From an uncultured Eubacteriales bacterium (GTDB lineage Bacteria > Bacillota > Clostridia > Peptostreptococcales > Anaerovoracaceae): 63,373 nt of DNA. The notes beneath the pieces were generated by a model. The model was not told where the DNA came from, did not search any database, and saw nothing but the letters and a program-made list of their open reading frames with translations. The stretch covers positions 1-63,373 of the forward strand of contig CACYFZ010000006.1 in NCBI GenBank assembly GCA_902773835.1. Direction: 5' to 3'. This document shows positions 41,199 to 50,656 of this stretch, one piece after another (position 1 is the first letter of the stretch; each line of letters begins with the position of its first letter). The position numbers were made by a program, and so were the translations under genes.

Positions 41199-44075
41199 TT
41201 ATTTTTTGGTTTTTTTGTAATATGTATCCTCCATCGGGAGTTTGGTTCTGAGGACTCCGTCTCGGGCATAATATGCACCGGCTACGGCAGGTGCTGCAGG
41301 GATAGTCGTAATCTCTCCGACGCCCTTGGCACCGTACGCAACATCCAGAAGCCTGTCCTTTTCTACATGTATGGCATGAATATCCGGTATATCCGTTGCG
41401 CGCAGCAATCCCAGAGTGCCGTACTTAGCTTTAGGCACGCAGTCCTCCAAAGGCCAGTCTTCAGTCAGGGCATATCCCATGCCCATTAAAACTCCCCCTT
41501 CGATCTGTCCGGACATGGAAAGCGGGTTTACGACCTTTCCTGCATCAAAGGCCGCATAAATATCCGTCACACGTCCGTCCTCATCCAGGACGGCCACATT
41601 TGTCGCATAAGCATATGCAATATGGCTCTTAGGATGAGGTTTGTCCGAACCGAGCGCATCCGTAGGCTCATAGTATTCGTATTCGAACTCTCTGCCGTTC
41701 AGCCTGCTTAAACTGTTTGCATCAACGCCTTCTTCGTCCATAACCTTTCTCAGTTTCATGGCTGCACGTCTTATGGCTTCACCGGTTACAAGTGTTTGTC
41801 TCGAGCCTGATGTTGTTCCCGTGTCAGGGGAATTCTCCGTGCTCGCTACAGGTATCCAGATTTTGGAAATCGGAAGGTCAGTTGTCTGCGCCACATCCTG
41901 GCAGAATACCGTCTGGCATCCCTGCCCGAGGTCAGATGCCGCCGTATACACATGCACAAGACCGTTCTTTATGAGAATCTTTGCACGCCCCTTATCCGGA
42001 AGACCGACTCCGACTCCGGCATTTTTCATCGCACAAGCCACACCGACGCTATTCTTCGGCGCCTCATCGAAATAAGGTTTAACAGCTTCCAAGGTCTCCT
42101 TAAGCGCTGTCGATACGTCCGCAATCTGTCCGTTCGGCAATTCCGCACCCGGCTCTATGGCATTTCTGTATCTTATCTCCCAAGGACTTATGCCGACCTT
42201 TTCCGCCAGCACATTTAAAAGCGACTCCAGGGCAAACTGGCTCTGGCACACGCCGAATCCTCTGAATGCCCCCGCAGGCGGATTGTTTGTATAGTATCCG
42301 TAACCTCTTATATCCGTATTATGATATTTGTACGGTCCTACGCTGTGAGTGCATGCGCGCTCCAAAACAGGCCCGCAGAGGCTTGCATAAGCTCCCGTAT
42401 CGAAATTGATCTCACAATCCAGCCCGGTAAGTATTCCGTTCTCATCACAGCCGAGAGTGAACTTACCGTCCATTGCATGTCTCTTAGGATGTACTCTGAG
42501 AGACTCTGTTCTGCTGAATTTCATCTTTACCGGTCTCTTGTATTTCAGGGCTGCAAGTGCGGTAAGATGCTGTGTGGTCACATCTTCCTTTCCGCCGAAG
42601 CCTCCGCCTATGAGCTGGTTTTCAACCACGACTCTCTCAGGTGTGTCTTCCCATCCCAGCATATGAAGAACTTCATGTCTGGTATCATATGCGCCCTGAT
42701 CCGTGGATAATATTTTTACACCGTCTTTATACGGGAATGAAACCGCACATTCAGGTTCCAGAAAAGCGTGCTCCGTAAAAGGAGTATGGAATTCTTCACT
42801 TGCAACATACTTTGACTCGGCCAAGGCTTTAGCTGCATCGCCCCTTACCACATGGCGACTTTCACATAGATTGCCTGCTGATCCCTCATGCAGTATCGGC
42901 GCACCGTCCGCTTTAGCTTCATCTATATTTCTCACAGGCTCCAGAACTTCATATTCTATTTCCACCGCCTGCTTTGCTTGCTCCAGTATGTATGGGGTTT
43001 CTGCCACCACCATACAAATTGCATCGCCCATCATGCGAGTCGTATCGCCTTCTGCAATAAATACATCCCAGTCCTGACGGATATGTCCGACTTTATTTAC
43101 CGGCACATCCTCTGCAGTGAGCACTCCGAGGACTCCCGGAAGAGACTCCGCCTTAGCCTTGTTAATCTTCTTCACAATTGCCCTCGGATAATCCGATCTC
43201 ACAGCCGATGCATATACCATAGGAGGCATATCCGAATCGACAATGATACATGCCGCACAGCTGTGCTCTCCCACTCTTTGAAGTGTTGTTCCTACACTTA
43301 CAACCCCATTTTTGAGACCTTCTTCTATATCTTCTTTGCTCCAACCGGCCTGCTCTGTAATTCTTTCAGGCTTATCAATAGGAATGAAGTATTCAGGCCC
43401 TATATCATCAGGATATTTGCCGTAGCCGAGAACCTTTTTCATTACGTCTATACGGAATACATTCTTGCCTATTCCGAACTTGGAGACATAACCTGAAGTC
43501 CGATAGTTTGCAATTCCGGAACTGAGCTCCGGATCGTAAAGAGTTCCTTTTTCGGAAATAAAATCATAATCAGATTTTTCCTTTTCCTCCGAGAACTGGC
43601 TTACATGCTTTATATCCTCGTCTCCGCGTAAAACGGCAGCTGCACGCTTAATACCCTTGATTATCTTCTTATATCCCGTGCAGCGGCAAATATTGCCTCT
43701 TATGGCCTTCTTTATCTCATCTTCCGTAGGATCCGGATTTTGGTCTATAAGAGCCTTGGCGCTCATTACCATTCCGGGTATGCAAAATCCACATTGAACC
43801 GAGCCACTTGAACCGAAAGCAAACACAAACGCTTCCTTTTCCTTCAGGCTGAGTCCTTCCACGGTAATAATCTCTTTCCCCTCCGCTTTTGAAGTAGAAA
43901 GCACACAAGACCTCATTGCTCTTCCGTCAATGATAATAGTGCATGTTCCGCAGGCTCCCTCTGAGCAGCCGTCTTTAACCGAGTAGAGTTTAAGATCATC
44001 TCTGAGATATCTCAGCAGAGGCTTGTCCTCATCAGTGGTTCTCTTTATTCCGTTTACAGTAAATGTATATGACAT
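41199..44075 (-). CDS. xdh: Selenium-dependent-type xanthine dehydrogenase (fused)
   Basis: A 958-aa single-chain molybdenum hydroxylase. N-terminal [2Fe-2S] domain with all ligands (GCSEGACGTCTI, VQCGFCIPG, NICRCTGY), then the Mo domain with GGGFGGKEDVTTQHLTAL and GAFRGFGVCQSQFALES, ending with VAYGAKGVGEITTIPAAPA (conserved Glu). Fusion of Fe-S and Mo parts without an FAD domain fits the selenium-dependent Xdh family associated with YqeB, YqeC and MocA. In that family selenium is a labile Mo ligand, not selenocysteine. No FAD partner lies next to it. AGGAGA precedes the ATG. Confidence 0.9.
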   Translation of the reverse strand: MSYTFTVNGIKRTTDEDKPLLRYLRDDLKLYSVKDGCSEGACGTCTIIIDGRAMRSCVLSTSKAEGKEIITVEGLSLKEKEAFVFAFGSSGSVQCGFCIPGMVMSAKALIDQNPDPTEDEIKKAIRGNICRCTGYKKIIKGIKRAAAVLRGDEDIKHVSQFSEEKEKSDYDFISEKGTLYDPELSSGIANYRTSGYVSKFGIGKNVFRIDVMKKVLGYGKYPDDIGPEYFIPIDKPERITEQAGWSKEDIEEGLKNGVVSVGTTLQRVGEHSCAACIIVDSDMPPMVYASAVRSDYPRAIVKKINKAKAESLPGVLGVLTAEDVPVNKVGHIRQDWDVFIAEGDTTRMMGDAICMVVAETPYILEQAKQAVEIEYEVLEPVRNIDEAKADGAPILHEGSAGNLCESRHVVRGDAAKALAESKYVASEEFHTPFTEHAFLEPECAVSFPYKDGVKILSTDQGAYDTRHEVLHMLGWEDTPERVVVENQLIGGGFGGKEDVTTQHLTALAALKYKRPVKMKFSRTESLRVHPKRHAMDGKFTLGCDENGILTGLDCEINFDTGAYASLCGPVLERACTHSVGPYKYHNTDIRGYGYYTNNPPAGAFRGFGVCQSQFALESLLNVLAEKVGISPWEIRYRNAIEPGAELPNGQIADVSTALKETLEAVKPYFDEAPKNSVGVACAMKNAGVGVGLPDKGRAKILIKNGLVHVYTAASDLGQGCQTVFCQDVAQTTDLPISKIWIPVASTENSPDTGTTSGSRQTLVTGEAIRRAAMKLRKVMDEEGVDANSLSRLNGREFEYEYYEPTDALGSDKPHPKSHIAYAYATNVAVLDEDGRVTDIYAAFDAGKVVNPLSMSGQIEGGVLMGMGYALTEDWPLEDCVPKAKYGTLGLLRATDIPDIHAIHVEKDRLLDVAYGAKGVGEITTIPAAPAVAGAYYARDGVLRTKLPMEDTYYKKTKK

Positions 44076-44084
44076 TTCATCTCC

Positions 44085-44274
44085 TTAGCTTTACTTGCCT
44101 TTCAACCAGGAGCGAAGCTCCATCAAGCTCGCTTGGTTGGAGCGAGCGACGCCGTCAACAGACGACGAGAGCTTCAGCTCATGAGATCGTCAGTCGGGGA
44201 TTGCGACCCGCCGCTGACGATCGAATATGGAACCCGCCGCCTACTCCGTTGAGGCGGGGGACATCCGGCGTCTG
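44085..44274. other. Highly structured GC-rich element upstream of xdh
   Basis: About 190 bases, richer in GC than its neighbours. Stems seen: CAGACG (44159-44164) with CGTCTG (44269-44274) closing the unit; GATCGTCAG (44185-44193) with CTGACGATC (44214-44222) over CGGG/CCCG; CCCGCC or CCGCCT with the matching GGCGGG or AGGCGG near 44233-44258; GGAGC/GCTCC (44109-44121). GCTCGCT (44127-44133) with AGCGAGC (44141-44147) has a loop that can pair with CAACCA at 44103, a pseudoknot. It may be a leader RNA of xdh (minus) or an IS200/IS605-type right end or omega-RNA remnant (plus). Confidence 0.75.
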
Positions 44275-45417
44275 TTATACCATTGCAGATGCTGCGAGAA
44301 CAGGCACTGCAGTTTTAAAATATTCTTCTCCGATCCTGAATTCAGCGGAATGCCACATGGCATTTTCTTTTCCCTCTGTCCCGCTTCCTACCCAGTACAG
44401 GAAGGCCGGCATTATCTCTCCGAAGACAGCAAAGTCTTCAGATGCAAGGCTCGGATTGCTGTCAATTATGCAATCTTCGGCGACAGCCATTTTGGCTGCC
44501 TCATATGCCTTCTCATACATCTCCGGACTGTTATCTACGGCCGGAACCATAGGTATTATTTCAAAATCACATCGGCATTCGAAAGCTTCGGCGGTATCTT
44601 TTACCAAAAGCGAAAGCCTTTCTTCCATGCGTTTGTGCGTCTCATCATCTAATGACCTTATATATCCTGTCAAAGCAGCCGTTTCAGGTGCGGAACTTTC
44701 AGTCGTTCCGGCATTAATGCTGCTTACGGTGCAGATTGCCGGTTTAAACGGATCCACATTACGACTCACTATAGTCTGAACACCCGTAATAATTTCAGCA
44801 GCTGCTACAATCGGATCTACACATTTATGAGGCATAGCTCCGTGCCCGACTCTTCCCGTAAGCTTAATCCTGAATATGCTCTTTCGGGACATAAGCGGGC
44901 CTTTATGTGCTATTACATAACCGCAGTCAGCCTCCGGCCTGTTGTGTATTCCGTATATGCAGGAAGGCCTCTTCGGGAGCTTTTCCATCAGCCCCTGTTC
45001 CAGCATGGCCTTAGCACCTCTCGTGCCTTCTTCCGCAGGCTGAAATATAAATAATATATTATGCTTTAGTTTTTCTTTTATTCCGCATAGATAATGTATG
45101 GCACCCAGCATGGTCGCAGCATGAGCGTCATGTCCGCAAAGATGCTCCGGCCCGTGTTCGGTAGGTACGGCATCAATATCCGCTCTGAGTGCGATGCAGT
45201 CCTTACATCCCGCGTCGAGATAGGCAACGAGTCCCGTTTCCATTTCTATATCTACTATTCTAAGCGGATGATTGCGGCAAACATCTTTTATATATGCCGT
45301 CGTCTTAAACTCTTTGAATGCCATTTCAGGCATAGAATGAAGCTTTTTGAAATGATTCTCTGCCAATTCAACAGCTTCTTTCATTAGTCCTCTGCTTTCA
45401 AACTTTTCGTAAGTCAT
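44275..45417 (-). CDS. M20-family amidohydrolase
   Basis: A 380-aa zinc peptidase/aminoacylase of the AmhX/HipO type. Metal-binding parts are CGHDAHAATMLGA and FIFQPAEEGTRGAKAML; the dimerisation domain follows. Relatives hydrolyse N-acyl or carbamoyl amino acids and amides. It lies 13 bases after guaD and upstream of xdh. In a purine-degrading cluster an acyl- or carbamoyl-amino acid intermediate is a reasonable substrate, but the sequence cannot say which. Confidence 0.86.
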   Translation of the reverse strand: MTYEKFESRGLMKEAVELAENHFKKLHSMPEMAFKEFKTTAYIKDVCRNHPLRIVDIEMETGLVAYLDAGCKDCIALRADIDAVPTEHGPEHLCGHDAHAATMLGAIHYLCGIKEKLKHNILFIFQPAEEGTRGAKAMLEQGLMEKLPKRPSCIYGIHNRPEADCGYVIAHKGPLMSRKSIFRIKLTGRVGHGAMPHKCVDPIVAAAEIITGVQTIVSRNVDPFKPAICTVSSINAGTTESSAPETAALTGYIRSLDDETHKRMEERLSLLVKDTAEAFECRCDFEIIPMVPAVDNSPEMYEKAYEAAKMAVAEDCIIDSNPSLASEDFAVFGEIMPAFLYWVGSGTEGKENAMWHSAEFRIGEEYFKTAVPVLAASAMV

Positions 45418-45430
45418 ATATCCCTATCTC

Positions 45431-46702
45431 TTACCTGTATGAGTAAACTTCTCTGCCCTCACTCCATACAGAACGGATTGCGTTCTGCTGCCTTTTATAA
45501 AAGCATCTGTAGAAACGTTCTTCCACACTAAGTGTCTTTCTCATGAGTTCGCTGTCGTCCAAAACTATGGCATGCAGCATATTACCTGCGGCAAACCCCG
45601 GCTTTGAATCGAACCATTCCGAAGCAGCGCTTGTCGCAAGATACCAAGCCTCCTTTTCATTTACGTGGCTCGACTCCCAGGAGTCGTATACGTTTCTTAC
45701 CTTTGAGGTTTTTACGGTATCCGACACAACTTCGAATACATTCAGAGTATCTCCGCCCGCAATATCCGAGCCCAGAGTCACCTTTATTCCTTCATCGATC
45801 ATCTTCCTTAGCGGCATGATGCCTGATTCAATATTAGTATTGGAATTACAACAATGAACTGCTGTCACTCCGTAATCTCGCATAGCCTTTCGCTCTCTGT
45901 CAGAGCTGTACACGCAATGTGCCATAAGCGTCCTATCATGCCAAAGTCCGCTGTCATTATATGTATCCCAGTACTCTTTGCACTCAGGTCTGAGCTGTTT
46001 AACCCATTCTATCTCACTGAGGTTTTCTGAAATATGAGACTGCACGGGAAGTTTCTTCTCCTTAGATAAGTCTCCGAGAAATGCCATCAGCTCATCCGTA
46101 CATGACGGTGTGAATCTTGGGGTGAGTATCGGCTTGATGTATTTAAATCTCTCACACTCCTTAAGCCATCTCAGTGTCTCAGCTTCAGACTCTTCAGTCG
46201 TTTCTTCCAAAACACCCGGCATATTATTTCTGTCCATATTGACCTTACCGACATATCCGGTCACACCCGCATTCTCAAGTTCTTGCATAAGTACGAGTGT
46301 TGCATCTGTGTGAAGTGACGAGAATATGGATACCCTTGTGGTGCCGTGCATTATCAGGTCCTTAGCCAGTCTACGATAAACGCCTTCTGCATATTCCGTG
46401 TCTTTGAACTCGCCCTCCAGAGGATAGGCATATTTATCCAGCCAATCCACCAGCGGAAGATCCATTCCCAGGCCTACCATAGGATACTGCGGAGCATGAA
46501 GATGCATATCACAAAAAGACTGCATGATCATCATGCCGCTGAAGTCTTTCAATTCGGCATCGGCATAATCGCTCGGAAGCGCATCTCCCACATAAGCAAT
46601 TCTGCCGTCATCAATGCAGATATATCCGTTTTCAATTGTTCTTAATTCCGTCAGCGATTCAGACGATACGACATCGCCTTTTATTACAATTTTCTGCGCC
46701 AT
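45431..46702 (-). CDS. guaD: Guanine deaminase
   Basis: Deaminates guanine to xanthine. The 423-aa amidohydrolase has the metal site CDMHLHAPQYPMVG and the guanine deaminase signature GLGMDLPLVDWLDKYAYPLE, then LMAHCVYSS and VTLGSDIAGGD. The ribosome site is weak. SsnA is a related family often found with SDMH genes, but the GuaD signature is clear here. It sits before the M20 gene and downstream of the nucleoside ABC operon terminator. Confidence 0.93.
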   Translation of the reverse strand: MAQKIVIKGDVVSSESLTELRTIENGYICIDDGRIAYVGDALPSDYADAELKDFSGMMIMQSFCDMHLHAPQYPMVGLGMDLPLVDWLDKYAYPLEGEFKDTEYAEGVYRRLAKDLIMHGTTRVSIFSSLHTDATLVLMQELENAGVTGYVGKVNMDRNNMPGVLEETTEESEAETLRWLKECERFKYIKPILTPRFTPSCTDELMAFLGDLSKEKKLPVQSHISENLSEIEWVKQLRPECKEYWDTYNDSGLWHDRTLMAHCVYSSDRERKAMRDYGVTAVHCCNSNTNIESGIMPLRKMIDEGIKVTLGSDIAGGDTLNVFEVVSDTVKTSKVRNVYDSWESSHVNEKEAWYLATSAASEWFDSKPGFAAGNMLHAIVLDDSELMRKTLSVEERFYRCFYKRQQNAIRSVWSEGREVYSYR

Positions 46703-46830
46703 TTAATATTTACCGGTCCTTTTAATCGTTTCTATTATAACACTAATAAGTTCTGCCTTATATACTTACCGGCCATCTTATTTCCTCTGTTACTTACTTT
46801 AGTACCATTTTGATTCCAAGTAGTTTATCT

Positions 46831-46873
46831 TTAAAAAAACTTACCGAACGACATTTTATGTCATTCGGTAAGT
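46831..46873 (-). terminator. Terminator of the nucleoside ABC operon
   Basis: ACTTACCGAA pairs with TTCGGTAAGT around GACA/TGTC, with a T run after the stem on the minus strand. Confidence 0.9.
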
Positions 46874-46899
46874 AATTAAGCATTATTTTTAACTCGTCA

Positions 46900-47892
46900 T
46901 CATCGGTCTTCTCTGAAGTACGGAAGGCCGAGTCCTTCAGGCGGCTGGTTCTCATGCTTGTTCCTCAGACTGATGAAGATGAGCATGAGGATTGTAGCCA
47001 CATACGGAAGCATCTTGTACAGCTCTTTTACTGCGAAGTCCGTTCCTGTCGGGATGTACAGATAAAGAATGTACAGTCCTCCGAAGAGCAGCGACTCGAG
47101 TGCAGCCCAGTTCGGACGCCATACCGAGAATATAACGAGAGCGATAGCGAGCCATCCTCTGTCTCCGAATGCGTCATTGGACCATACTCCGCTGGCGTAG
47201 TCCATTACGTAATAGAGTCCGCCGAGTCCGGCTATCATACATCCGATGCAGATAGAGAAGTACTTATATCTGTTGATATTGATACCTGCAGCATCTGCTG
47301 TAGCAGGGTTCTCACCTACGGCTCTGAGCTCAAGACCGAGTCTTGTTTTCTTAAGAACATATGCCGTAATCAGAGCTATCGCAATTGCCACGAATGTCAG
47401 GAAGCTGTAGTTCAGGAAGAGTTTTCCGAAAGCTCCTGTAGCGTGGACAAACGGCAGCTTCTTTGTGAATGCCTTACTTGTAATGCTGAGTGTAATTGAC
47501 GGAACGTCACTTCCGGTCAGCTTGATGATGGAACCTCCGAAGAAGTTGCCGATACCTACACCGAATGTAGTCATAGCAAGACCTGTTACGTTCTGGTTTG
47601 CTCTGAGTGTTACAGTAAGGAAGCAGAACAGCAATCCCATCAAGAGAGATCCGAGAAGGCATGCCAGCATAGGTATCAGAACACCTATGAAGCCGTTAAA
47701 GTTCTCTCCTGCGCTCTGTTCATACAGGAAAGCTCCGATTACTCCGGAAATACCTCCTACGTACATGACACCCGGAATACCGAGGTTAAGACTGCCGGAT
47801 TTTTCGTTTAGCGTCTCGCCGACGCAGCCAAGAAGCAGAGGCACAGCCTGTACGATTGCTCTTGGTATAAAAGTTACTATAAAACTAAGCAT
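46900..47892 (-). CDS. Nucleoside ABC transporter permease (NupQ/YufQ type)
   Basis: A 330-aa membrane protein of the BPD_transp_2 family with about nine hydrophobic segments. GETLNEKSGSLNLGIPGVMYVG near the N-terminus (in two parts) is typical of the BMP-linked permeases, and VGENPATADAAGININ is the coupling region. It overlaps the upstream permease stop by 8 bases, AGGAGG 6 bases before the ATG. Last gene of the operon. Confidence 0.9.
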   Translation of the reverse strand: MLSFIVTFIPRAIVQAVPLLLGCVGETLNEKSGSLNLGIPGVMYVGGISGVIGAFLYEQSAGENFNGFIGVLIPMLACLLGSLLMGLLFCFLTVTLRANQNVTGLAMTTFGVGIGNFFGGSIIKLTGSDVPSITLSITSKAFTKKLPFVHATGAFGKLFLNYSFLTFVAIAIALITAYVLKKTRLGLELRAVGENPATADAAGININRYKYFSICIGCMIAGLGGLYYVMDYASGVWSNDAFGDRGWLAIALVIFSVWRPNWAALESLLFGGLYILYLYIPTGTDFAVKELYKMLPYVATILMLIFISLRNKHENQPPEGLGLPYFREDR

Positions 47893-48991
47893 CTGCAGCC
47901 TCCTTTCCGGACTTGCGGAAGTGGATCTGATAGTTTATGAAGAACTCACTTCCGATTACGAAGAACAGAATTATTCCCGTAATGATATCTCCGAATGATC
48001 TGTTAAGACCAAACGCTGTTGAAATCTCACTTGCACCTCTGGACATAAATACAATCAGAAGACCTGACAGAATCATGCCGATAGGGTTGAAGTGAGCCAG
48101 CCAAGCTACCATTACTCCGAGGAAGCCTCTGCCGCCTGCGAGCGTTGTGGTTATTGTATGATCTGTGGCAGATACCAGGAGGAATCCTACCAGTCCGCAT
48201 ACGAGGCCCGTTACGACAAGGGTTCTCATAATAACCTTTCCTACATTGATACCAACATATCTCGCGGTGTTTTCACTTTCACCTACTACTGTAAGTTCGT
48301 AACCCTGCTTACTGTATTTCAGATAGATATACATCAGCACTGTTACGATAACAGCTACTATTACAACCAGCAAATACTGCTTTCCGCCCAGATAAGGAAG
48401 CCAGCCTGCTTCTGTACTTGAGTTGATGATTCCGACCTTACCGGAGCCTTTAGGCGATTCCCATTTTATGATAAAGTACGCGACTATCTGCATAGCTACA
48501 TAGTTCATCATAAGTGTGAAAAGCGTCTCATTTGTATTCCACTTAGCTCTGAAGAATGCCGGGATAAATGCCCATACGGCACCTGCTATAAGTGCGGCAA
48601 CGAGAGAAAGCAGGATGAGTGCTCCGTTACCCATCTTACTTCCGAGGGTAATCATACAAGCTGATGTAGCGAGTACACCGGCCAGAACCTGACCCTCTCC
48701 TCCGAGGTTCCAGAACTTCATCTTAAACGACGGAGCTAAAGCTACGGAAATCATCAGCAGTATTGACAGCTCCTTAGAGAGAGCCCACATTTTACGCTCA
48801 CTTCCGAAGGATCCGTCCCACATTGCTCCGTATACACTGAAAGGATTCAGGTGAGTAGTAAGCGTGGTAATAATTCCGCAAACTACGAGTGCTGCAAGAA
48901 TTGCACCCAGACGAATAGCCCACTCTTTACCGCGCGAGATATTCTTACGTCTTGTTATATGAATCAAAGGTTCTTTCTTTTTATTATCCAA
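47885..48991 (-). CDS. Nucleoside ABC transporter permease (NupP/YufP type)
   Basis: A 368-aa membrane protein, similar family, with FKMKFWNLGGEGQVLAG and VVGESENTARYVGINV. TTG at 48991 is the favoured start, 8 bases after GGAGG and overlapping the ATPase stop by 8 bases; a GTG three codons upstream touches the ribosome site. Pairs with the next permease to form the membrane channel. Confidence 0.88.
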   Translation of the reverse strand: MDNKKKEPLIHITRRKNISRGKEWAIRLGAILAALVVCGIITTLTTHLNPFSVYGAMWDGSFGSERKMWALSKELSILLMISVALAPSFKMKFWNLGGEGQVLAGVLATSACMITLGSKMGNGALILLSLVAALIAGAVWAFIPAFFRAKWNTNETLFTLMMNYVAMQIVAYFIIKWESPKGSGKVGIINSSTEAGWLPYLGGKQYLLVVIVAVIVTVLMYIYLKYSKQGYELTVVGESENTARYVGINVGKVIMRTLVVTGLVCGLVGFLLVSATDHTITTTLAGGRGFLGVMVAWLAHFNPIGMILSGLLIVFMSRGASEISTAFGLNRSFGDIITGIILFFVIGSEFFINYQIHFRKSGKEAADA

Positions 48992-50546
48992 CTTTTTCAC
49001 CTCCGATTCTTGTCATGAGGAGTCCTACCTCATTCTTATCTGCAGTTCTGCCGTCTACGATACCGCTTACCTTACCTCCGCAGAGTACGAGTATACGGTC
49101 TGAAAGTTCAAGCAGTACGTCGAGGTCTTCGCCGACAAATATTACGGCAACCCCTCTTTCCTTCTGTTTATTGATTAAATCGTAAATTGTGTAAGATGCG
49201 TTAATGTCCAGTCCTCTTACCGCGTATGCTGTAAGAAGAACGGACGGAGCTCTTTCAATCTCACGACCTACGAGAACCTTCTGGACGTTACCGCCGGAAA
49301 GTTTTCTTACCGGTGTTGTGATACCCGGAGTTACGACTTCGAGGTCGTTAACTACCTTTTGTGCCAGATTTCTCGGTGTCTTACGATTTGCGAACAAGGA
49401 CTTGCCTGATCTGAATGACCTGAGCATCATATTCTCTGAAAGGTCCATATTGGCAACAAGTCCCATACCGAGTCTGTCTTCCGGTACGAATGAGAGCGCT
49501 ACGCCCTTATTCTCGATATCAACAGGATTTACGCCGATAAGACTTTCTCTTGTTCCGTCATCATTGATGTATACAACATCGCCCTTCTCGATATCCTGAA
49601 GTCCGGAAATTGCTTCGAGAAGTTCTTTCTGTCCGCAGCCCGAGATACCGGCAATTCCGAGGACTTCACCTGTATTGGCAGTGAATGAGACGTCATCGAG
49701 TTTAAGTAAGCCGTCATCAGATCTTACCGTAAGTCCGCTGACTTCAAGTCTCGGTTTTACATTCTTAGGTTCAGGTCTGTCTATATTGAGCTTAACCTCA
49801 CGTCCGACCATCATGTTGGTCATTTCCTGAGCGTTGGTATCCTTTGTAATAAGCTCACCGATGAATTCTCCCTTACGGAGAATAGCTACTTTATCTGAAA
49901 TTGCTTCTACTTCGTGAAGCTTATGAGTGATGATAATAACAGTCTTACCGTCTTTTCTCATATTACGAAGTACGGTAAATAGCTTTTCCGTCTCTTGCGG
50001 TGTAAGAACAGCAGTAGGCTCATCGAGAATCAGAATCTCCGCGCCTCTATACAGAGCCTTTACTATTTCAACTGTCTGTTTCTGTGAAACCGACATGTCG
50101 TATACTTTCTGATTAGGATTTACGTCAAATCCGTAAGTATCGCATATCTCTTTAATGCGTTTGGATGGGCCTTCTAAATCAAGTTTGCCCTTTCCAATAT
50201 GCTTATCTTCAGCATCCTCATCCATTCCCAGCACGATATTCTCAACAGCAGTAAAAACATTTACAAGTTTAAAGTGCTGATGGATCATTCCGATACCATA
50301 GTCAAATGCGTCTTTAGGAGATGAAATCTGAACGGGTTTACCGTCAATCAAAATCTCTCCCTCGTCCGGGTAATAAATACCGGCGAGCATATTCATGAGA
50401 GTAGTCTTACCGGATCCGTTCTCTCCGAGGAGCGAAAGAACCTCGCCTCTGTAAATATCGAGGTCAACCTTATGGTTGGCGACAATATCTCCGAATGTCT
50501 TTGTGATGTTTCTCATCGAAACAGCGGGTGTATTGCTTTTTGGCAA
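48984..50546 (-). CDS. Nucleoside ABC transporter ATPase (NupO/YufO type)
   Basis: A 520-aa protein with two ATPase domains. Domain 1 has GENGSGKTTLMN and ILILDEPTAVLTPQE; domain 2 has GISGCGQKELLEAISGLQ and KLSGGNVQKVLVGREI. The second Walker B region reads VLLTAYAVRGLD, with T-A-Y in place of the usual D-E-P-T, so site 2 is probably inactive, as in related transporters. Start TTG, 6 bases after GGGGGAG. Confidence 0.9.
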   Translation of the reverse strand: MPKSNTPAVSMRNITKTFGDIVANHKVDLDIYRGEVLSLLGENGSGKTTLMNMLAGIYYPDEGEILIDGKPVQISSPKDAFDYGIGMIHQHFKLVNVFTAVENIVLGMDEDAEDKHIGKGKLDLEGPSKRIKEICDTYGFDVNPNQKVYDMSVSQKQTVEIVKALYRGAEILILDEPTAVLTPQETEKLFTVLRNMRKDGKTVIIITHKLHEVEAISDKVAILRKGEFIGELITKDTNAQEMTNMMVGREVKLNIDRPEPKNVKPRLEVSGLTVRSDDGLLKLDDVSFTANTGEVLGIAGISGCGQKELLEAISGLQDIEKGDVVYINDDGTRESLIGVNPVDIENKGVALSFVPEDRLGMGLVANMDLSENMMLRSFRSGKSLFANRKTPRNLAQKVVNDLEVVTPGITTPVRKLSGGNVQKVLVGREIERAPSVLLTAYAVRGLDINASYTIYDLINKQKERGVAVIFVGEDLDVLLELSDRILVLCGGKVSGIVDGRTADKNEVGLLMTRIGGEKVG

Positions 50547-50587
50547 ATTAATCTCCCCCTTTCGATTTAGATTATTCCTTCTTTAAA

Positions 50588-50623
50588 TTTTGACCGGTCC
50601 CGCTCACGCGAGACCGGTCAAAA
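50588..50623 (-). other. Stem-loop between binding protein and ATPase
   Basis: GACCGGTC pairs with GACCGGTC on both sides of CGC and a GTGA loop, 12 bp with one wobble. It lies between the BMP gene and the ATPase, so it probably sets the ratio of binding protein to transporter. Confidence 0.7.
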
Positions 50624-50656
50624 ATATTAGTAACGTATTCTTATGTCCTTATCATC

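Noticed and set aside
41199..44075. Selenocysteine in the Se-type xanthine dehydrogenase
   Set aside because: The family uses labile selenium at the Mo centre; the frame has no in-frame TGA needing readthrough.
45431..46702. SsnA-family SDMH protein
   Set aside because: The GLGMDLPLVDWLDKY signature is that of guanine deaminase.
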